Source: Candidatus Sulfopaludibacter sp. SbA3
GTDB taxonomy: Bacteria; Pseudomonadota; Alphaproteobacteria; Caulobacterales; Hyphomonadaceae
Direction: 5' to 3'
Assembly: GCA_945888325.1 (NCBI GenBank)
Contig: CAMDAC010000007.1
Coordinates: forward strand, 62,001 to 126,000
DNA: 64,000 nucleotides
Shown: positions 59,883 to 64,000 of the stretch, piece after piece
How the letters are laid out: each line of letters begins with the position of its first letter
Numbering within the stretch: the first letter of the stretch is position 1
The notes under the pieces: model-generated
The model's input: the letters and a program-made list of their open reading frames with translations, nothing else
Told to the model about the DNA's origin: nothing
Database searches by the model: none
Position numbers and translations under genes: made by a program

Positions 59883-60435
59883 CTTAAGGTGGCAACGGGG
59901 TGTGGAAAAGTGGGATTTTGGGTTGCGTTTCGGTTTTTTGCGGCCGGGAGGGTCAGCTCGGGGTTGCGCAGGAACGGGGGGCGTATTTTGCAAGGCGCTG
60001 GAAGGGCCGGGTTTTATGTTTTTGAGGGGCGGTTTCTTGTAGGCGCAAGTTCTGTCTCCACCGCGTTCAAACTACCTCAAGCTGTCTCATCCGATGCTTG
60101 TCTTGTGTCGTTTCTCTCTCAGTTCGTTCTCATTGATTTTCATTTTTTATCACTCCGTATCGATTTGTTTCGCGTCCCGGATGTGATGCAGGCGGGCGAA
60201 TGAGATGGCGGGACTGGGGGAGGCCGCGAGGATAACACGGCGCGGGATGCTGCCGGATTCGGAACACTCGGTAATCTCAACCTGCCTGTCATCTCGGCGA
60301 AAGCCGGGACCCAGAACTTCAAGCAGAACAAGGGTTTCTGGGTCCCGGCTTTCGACGGGATGACAAGAAATAGGTTTCGGGAATGGGGTTGGATTTCGGC
60401 GCAAGCAAAAACTTGTGCACCTTCAGCGGCTGCGT
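59883..60435. other. Intergenic region without a recognisable gene
   Basis: About 550 nt lie between the amber-interrupted gene and the DUF1543 gene. A T-rich, lower-GC stretch (about 60040-60180, with repeated TTCTC and GATTTTC) is followed by the inverted repeat at 60287-60365. I see no convincing short coding frame, tRNA or structured RNA in it. It may be decayed sequence, or it may carry a promoter for either flanking gene. Confidence 0.6.
60287..60365. repeat. Dispersed inverted-repeat element, copy 2
   Basis: Left arm TGTCATCTCGGCGAAAGCCG then GGACCCAGAA pairs with right arm TTCTGGGTCCCGGCTTTC then GACGGGATGACA, giving a ~28-bp stem with few mismatches and a ~20-nt loop. It shares the CCGGGAYCCAG / CTGGRTCCCGG core with copy 1 at 26128-26219. 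It lies in the intergenic region before the DUF1543 gene. Confidence 0.8.
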
Positions 60436-60945
60436 TCAGAGCTTGATATAGTCCGAGACGATTTTCGGGCCGGGGGCGCCGGGCTCGGCGGGGCCGATGC
60501 GGATGTGGAAACCGTCCGTACCCAGAAGGGTGTTGACTTCCAGCACATCATCGACGGTGGCGAGGTTGTCCTTGTGGCGGCTCGTCCAGTCCGGCGAGAG
60601 GGCGCGGGCGCGGGTCCAGATTTCCGGTTTGCCGGCGCCGACCATGAACAGATAATGGTGCTGCTCGCCGAACAGTTCCGGCGTGTAGCCGCCGACATTG
60701 ATGAACCAGAGGGACGCGTCCGGATTTGCGGGTGCCGGACCCGGCGCAATCTCGATACGGCGGCCTTCGGCATGGGTTAGCTCGGCGTAGCCATCGATGT
60801 GCAGCGAGGCCGGTGTGCCCCACCAGGCGGCGCGCAGCTGGGGGACCGTATCCAGGATGGTCTCGCCAGTGACGAAGCGCAGGTCGTGCAGCTCGATATT
60901 GGCGCGCGGATGATTGCCGCCGACGAAGACCGCGAAGAGTTTCAT
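60436..60945 (-). CDS. DUF1543 family protein
   Basis: A 169-residue cytosolic protein. MKLFAVFVGGNHPRANIELHD at the start and the VTGETILDTVPQLRAAWW segment match DUF1543; a second similar half (LWFINVGGYTPELFGEQHHYLFMVG) follows, as in family members with a tandem alpha/beta fold. Function unknown. It is divergent from the DUF2141 gene. The start is the natural ATG with GGAG upstream. Confidence 0.85.
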   Translation of the reverse strand: MKLFAVFVGGNHPRANIELHDLRFVTGETILDTVPQLRAAWWGTPASLHIDGYAELTHAEGRRIEIAPGPAPANPDASLWFINVGGYTPELFGEQHHYLFMVGAGKPEIWTRARALSPDWTSRHKDNLATVDDVLEVNTLLGTDGFHIRIGPAEPGAPGPKIVSDYIKL

Positions 60946-61057
60946 GGGCCGACTCCTGAATCACAGGCAGTTTGGCCGGGGCCCCTGCCCCAGGCAAGAC
61001 GAACGTATTCTGCTTTGAATTACAAAGCGCTTGTCGAAGTGACAAAGGAGGCGACAG

Positions 61058-61483
61058 ATGACCCCTATCAAGACCCTGATGGCCTCGGCCGCTGCCCTCG
61101 CCGCGGCTGGCGCCGCAGTCGCAGCGCCCCTCACCGTCAATGTGGACGGCATCGAAGCGCGCGGCGGCAGGCTCTATGTGGGCGTGCAGACCGAAGCGCA
61201 GTTCATGCAGAATGCCGGGATCGCCGGAGAGATGATTGCCGCGCCCGAGGCCGGCAGCCAGAGCTTCACCTTCGACTTGCCGGAAGGCGCCTATTCGATC
61301 TCGATCTGGCATGACTTCAATGCCAACGGCCAGTTCGACATGAGCGAAGCGGGCCCACCCGCCGATGGCTGGGCGATGATCAACGGCGAGGCGATGCGCG
61401 CCGCGCCGACTTTCGCCGAGGCGAGCCTGACGCTTCCCGCAGCCGGCACGGCCACGACCCTGAAAGTGATCTATCCGGAGTGA
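61058..61483 (+). CDS. DUF2141 family secreted protein
   Basis: A 141-residue exported protein with signal peptide ASAAALAAAGAAVAA. The mature region has the DUF2141 pattern: VDGIEARGGRLYVGVQTEAQF, YSISIWHDFNANGQFD and WAMINGEAMRAAPTFAEASL in parts. HDFNANGQFD resembles an EF-hand-like calcium loop common in this family. It is periplasmic or outer-membrane associated; function unknown. A terminator follows at 61515. Confidence 0.86.
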   Translation: MTPIKTLMASAAALAAAGAAVAAPLTVNVDGIEARGGRLYVGVQTEAQFMQNAGIAGEMIAAPEAGSQSFTFDLPEGAYSISIWHDFNANGQFDMSEAGPPADGWAMINGEAMRAAPTFAEASLTLPAAGTATTLKVIYPE

Positions 61484-61514
61484 GCCGGATATCTCCGTAG
61501 ACGGAGGATAGGAG

Positions 61515-61549
61515 GCCCCGGCCTGTTAGCAGGCCGGGGCTTTCATTTG
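61515..61549 (+). terminator. Rho-independent terminator after the DUF2141 gene
   Basis: A perfect 11-bp stem (GCCCCGGCCTG / CAGGCCGGGGC) with loop TTAG is followed by TTTCATTT. It lies between the convergent DUF2141 and MarR genes. Confidence 0.85.
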
Positions 61550-61550
61550 C

Positions 61551-62045
61551 CTAGAGACGATAACGGATCTGGTCGGACCAGAAGCGCTCGAGGCGCGAGA
61601 TCGTCTTGTTGAGCTGCGAGAGATCGTCGGCGCGGACGCTGGCGGTCGGCTCGAGGGCCGTTGCCTGTTTCTCGAACAGTTTCGCCACGCGGACGCGGAC
61701 CTTCTTGCCGCGATCGGTGAGACGGAGCGTCACGGTGCGCTTGTCGTCTTCCGAACGCGTCTGGATCAGGTAGCCGCCTTCCTGCAGTTTCTTGACGTTG
61801 TAGGACAGGCTGGTGCCGGCAAAGGCGCCGCGGGCGCGCAGGACGGAGGCCGGGGCCTCGCCTTCGCCGATCTCGTACAGGAGGAGAGCCTGGACGCCGG
61901 TCAGCGAACGCTCGCCGCCACGCTCGAGGTCGTCCTTGACGACATCGTGCAGACGGCGGTGCGCCTGCTCAAGCAACGACAGAGACTTCAGGAAAGACTC
62001 GCCGATAGAAGTATTCGCAGTGCCCTGCGTTTCGATCATCATCAT
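61551..62045 (-). CDS. MarR-family winged-helix regulator (LdtR-like)
   Basis: A 164-residue DNA-binding regulator. The opening FLKSLSLLEQAHRRLHDVVKDDLERGG and the core VQALLLYEIGEGEAPASVLRARGAFAGTSLSYNVKKLQEGGYL (in pieces) resemble the alphaproteobacterial LdtR group, which controls L,D-transpeptidase and stress genes. The wing is RSEDDKRTVTLRLTDRGKK. Three ATGs in a row (62045, 62042, 62039) are possible starts; the first is used here. The last five residues, DQIRYRL, are basic. An inverted repeat just upstream could be its own operator. It is the only gene of the 61.5-62.2 kb interval. Confidence 0.88.
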   Translation of the reverse strand: MMMIETQGTANTSIGESFLKSLSLLEQAHRRLHDVVKDDLERGGERSLTGVQALLLYEIGEGEAPASVLRARGAFAGTSLSYNVKKLQEGGYLIQTRSEDDKRTVTLRLTDRGKKVRVRVAKLFEKQATALEPTASVRADDLSQLNKTISRLERFWSDQIRYRL

Positions 62046-62055
62046 TGTAACCACC

Positions 62056-62080
62056 ACTCAACTTTTGTTGTAGTTTGAGT
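62056..62080. promoter_or_regulatory. Inverted repeat ACTCAA-N13-TTGAGT upstream of the MarR gene
   Basis: Six-base arms (62056-62061 and 62075-62080) sit 11 nt upstream of the first MarR ATG, with an inner CAAC/GTTG pair. Position and symmetry suggest autorepression. The arms are short, so chance occurrence is not excluded. Confidence 0.4.
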
Positions 62081-62192
62081 AGAGTTACATCATGAGCACT
62101 AATATTTTGATAAACATGCGGGCTCTACGCAAGAATAGAGTTAATAGAAACCGTTTTTCATTAACCGTTACTGAGGCGTAACGGATTTACCC

Positions 62193-62867
62193 TCAGGCGA
62201 AGACGTCGACTGTCTGGGCGCCGCCATACTTGGGCGATACTCCGTGTTTGTTGGGGCTCGGACGTGAATCGAAGAACATCAGAATGAACAGGATGATCGG
62301 CCCAATATAAGGAATGAGGTTCAGCAAGTAGAGCCAGCCGGACATGTCCTGGTCATGCAGACGCCGGACCGTAATGGAGATGCCTGGAATCAAACTATAT
62401 ATATAGAACAGACCCATGAATATTGGCAGGAACCCATCTTCGCTGTCTGCATAGGCGCCAAATACAACCGCGGACACTACGGCGTCTGCAACAAAGCAGA
62501 CAATCAGCGTGACGACATAGAAAAGCGTGTAGCCCCAATATTCGGCACGCCGGGCCCGGCCATAGAACTGGAAGTAGTTCCGCGAGAGTGCCCGGAAGAA
62601 ATACTTGAGCATTCCTTCTGATTTGGTGGCAACTGCCGGAGCATAGGCGGCGTCAATGCTTGTATTGATCGCCGGAGACGGCGTCCTGCCCAAAGGATAG
62701 ATGTCGCGCGCCTCTTCGCCGAGAGCAATGAAGTCTACGGGACTTCCCGGCGCCAGGGCGGCGCCCTTGTGAACCCGGACGGAGGTGAAATGGTAGCGCT
62801 TGCCGTCCTCGCCGAGGATCAGGCCGGGGCCGGTCGCATCGTCTGGCTTCAGGACTTCGCCGCGCAT
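62193..62867 (-). CDS. DUF805 membrane protein with N-terminal OB-like domain
   Basis: A 224-residue protein. The first ~60 residues (GLILGEDGKRYHFTSVRVHKG, GSPVDFIALGEEARDIYPLG) look like a cold-shock/OB-type beta-barrel domain. The rest is a DUF805 membrane domain with four helices: YFQFYGRARRAEYWGYTLFY, VTLIVCFVADAVVSAVVFG, LIPGISITVRRLHDQDMSGW and LLNLIPYIGPIILFILMF. DUF805 proteins are of unknown function. The fusion puts a possible nucleic-acid or ligand-binding domain on the cytosolic face. It is the gene upstream of the MarR regulator on the same strand. Confidence 0.85.
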   Translation of the reverse strand: MRGEVLKPDDATGPGLILGEDGKRYHFTSVRVHKGAALAPGSPVDFIALGEEARDIYPLGRTPSPAINTSIDAAYAPAVATKSEGMLKYFFRALSRNYFQFYGRARRAEYWGYTLFYVVTLIVCFVADAVVSAVVFGAYADSEDGFLPIFMGLFYIYSLIPGISITVRRLHDQDMSGWLYLLNLIPYIGPIILFILMFFDSRPSPNKHGVSPKYGGAQTVDVFA

Positions 62868-62938
62868 TCAACCTCATCCCTGCTGCTGGACTGACCCAAG
62901 TATCGGCGCCCTGCCCTGCGCCTGTCCAGTGCCGGGCA

Positions 62939-64000
62939 TCAGGCGCCGAAGTTCAGCTCGTCTGGGCCAAGCGGGGCAAAGTAGCGAGCGACATCGGCCT
63001 CGGAGACGTCCTCCAGCCGGGCGGGCGTCCAGACGGGGGCGTTGTCCTTGTCGATGATGACGGCGCGCACGCCTTCGAGGAAATCGGCGCTCTGGACCTT
63101 GCGCCAGCCGATGCGGAATTCCATCCGCATGTTGTCTTCGAAGGTGGCGGCGGCGCGGCCTTCACGCAACTGGCGCAGGGCGACCTTGACGGTCTCCGGG
63201 CTTTTGGCCCGCAGGGTGGCGGCTTCGGTGCGGGCCCAGTCGCCGGCATCGGCGTCGAGGGCCGCGAGGATGTCTTCCGCGCGGGCGAATGCAAAGCAGC
63301 GGTCGATGGTGGCGCGGTGGGCCTCGAAGCTGCCGGCGGAGACGGCGTGGGTGAAGCGGGCGAGGATCTCGTTCAGGAGTTCAGCGGCGCCGGCGGAGAA
63401 GTCGGCCGCTTCGAGCTGTTTGGCGAGCGCTGGGATCAGTTCGGACGGCATGTAGTGGGTGGCGACGCGGGCGGCGGCGACGTCTGCGCCTTTCAGCCGG
63501 GCGCCGGTGAGCGCGAGCCAGGTGCCGAGTTCGCCGCCGAGGCGCGGCAGGAACCAGCCGCCGCCGACATCCGGGAAGAGGCCGATGCCAGTCTCCGGCA
63601 TGGCGAAGACGGTGCGCTCGGTGGCGACGCGGTGCGATCCGTGGACGGAGAGACCGACACCGCCGCCCATGGTGACGCCGTCGATCAGGGCGAGGATGGG
63701 CTTCGGGAAGGCCTCGAGGGCGGCATTCATGCGGTATTCGGTGCGGAAGAAATCGCGGGCTTCAGAGGCGTCCCCTGCCCCGCTTTCCGCCAGCATGCGG
63801 ATGTCGCCGCCGGCGCAGAAGCCGCGGGTGCCGTCCTGGTGGTCGATCCAGATCAGCTGGATGGAGGGGTCAGCGGCCCAGCCTGTGACGGCTTCCAGGA
63901 TGGCGGCGCACATAGGCGTGTTGAGGGCGTGCAGGGCCGAGGGGCGGGTGAGCGTGATGCGGCCGAGGCCGCCCTGCTGGCGGATCGATACGTCTGCGCT
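62939..64000 (-). CDS. 3-hydroxyisobutyryl-CoA hydrolase-like crotonase (5' end outside window)
   Basis: A crotonase-superfamily protein whose N terminus runs off the window: the frame is open to base 64000 and continues upstream of ATG 63913 with QQGGLGRITLTRPSALHALN, the usual first strand. Seen: GFCAGGDIRMLAESG, DGVTMGGGVGLSVHGSHRVA and MPETGIGLFPDVGGGWFLPRL, the Glu/Asp signature of 3-hydroxyisobutyryl-CoA hydrolases that act in valine degradation. The C-terminal domain DNMRMEFRIGWRKVQSADFLEGVRAVIIDK in parts is also typical of that group. Confidence 0.92.
   Translation of the reverse strand, partial: SADVSIRQQGGLGRITLTRPSALHALNTPMCAAILEAVTGWAADPSIQLIWIDHQDGTRGFCAGGDIRMLAESGAGDASEARDFFRTEYRMNAALEAFPKPILALIDGVTMGGGVGLSVHGSHRVATERTVFAMPETGIGLFPDVGGGWFLPRLGGELGTWLALTGARLKGADVAAARVATHYMPSELIPALAKQLEAADFSAGAAELLNEILARFTHAVSAGSFEAHRATIDRCFAFARAEDILAALDADAGDWARTEAATLRAKSPETVKVALRQLREGRAAATFEDNMRMEFRIGWRKVQSADFLEGVRAVIIDKDNAPVWTPARLEDVSEADVARYFAPLGPDELNFGA

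Noticed and set aside
1-64000. CRISPR array, insertion sequence, prophage or toxin-antitoxin cassette
   Set aside because: No regularly spaced direct repeats, transposase, integrase or phage structural genes were seen on either strand.

Overview
The window is 64 kb of GC-rich, gene-dense chromosomal DNA from an alphaproteobacterium. A member of Caulobacterales, Hyphomonadaceae-like, is most likely. The strongest evidence is a full-length CtrA (26297-27010) with Asp51 and a C-terminal Ala-Ala, preceded by three GANTC (CcrM-type) sites, next to flhF-flhG. No phage, transposase, CRISPR array, rRNA or plasmid gene was seen. The one RNA gene is tRNA-Leu(UAA) at 8305-8391.

Layout. 1-5.3 kb: end of an AraC regulator, a multipass membrane protein, a BLUF photoreceptor, an SDR, a TorF-type porin and alanine dehydrogenase. 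5.3-10.8 kb: MlaC-like protein, secreted amidohydrolase, pirin, tRNA-Leu, a DASS transporter and a DUF2490 gene split by an in-frame amber codon. 10.9-16.9 kb: cold-shock protein, thiolase, LigB-like dioxygenase, enoyl-CoA hydratase, and a minus-strand operon of serine hydrolase, CinA-like protein and membrane protein. 17.0-20.7 kb: map, thioredoxin-like lipoprotein and a frameshifted radC, then an ABC-F ATPase. 21.0-26.1 kb: tandem MFS transporters, thrB, a membrane protein and rnhA. 26.1-29.0 kb: ctrA, flhG, flhF. 29.3-35.2 kb: small membrane protein, rluB, two cytochromes P450, a crotonase and a DUF2855 protein. 35.2-44.4 kb: OmpA-like lipoprotein, second amidohydrolase, two-TM ion channel, crotonase, host-attachment-like protein, an operon of phosphotransferase-MFS-hotdog-MmcQ genes, an L,D-transpeptidase and a PsiE-like protein. 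44.5-48.0 kb: DUF3297, then a TetR gene divergent from cupin-SDR-Zn alcohol dehydrogenase. 48.0-57.4 kb: purD, xseA, PaiB-like, FAD oxidase, EEP hydrolase, a serine hydrolase and mutL. 57.4-64 kb: 2OG oxygenase with Sel1-like repeats, a c-type cytochrome, a second gene split by an in-frame amber codon, DUF1543, DUF2141, an LdtR-like MarR regulator, DUF805 and the end of a 3-hydroxyisobutyryl-CoA hydrolase-like gene.

Theme. Housekeeping functions (DNA repair, purine and threonine synthesis, tRNA, cell cycle) are interleaved with many acyl-CoA and redox enzymes: a thiolase, four crotonases, two P450s, two SDRs, a phosphotransferase of the ACAD10 type and a hotdog protein. This suggests an aerobic heterotroph that degrades lipid, terpenoid or aromatic carbon. 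Many genes overlap by 1-8 nt in translationally coupled operons.

Oddities. Three genes are broken by single changes: two by in-frame TAG codons that are each followed by CAG, and radC by a one-base shift. Two 7-4-7 palindromes of the form TTAGTSA-N4-TSACTAA lie 45 kb apart. FlhF has lost its canonical GTPase residues. All family names come from reading motifs by eye; no database search was run.
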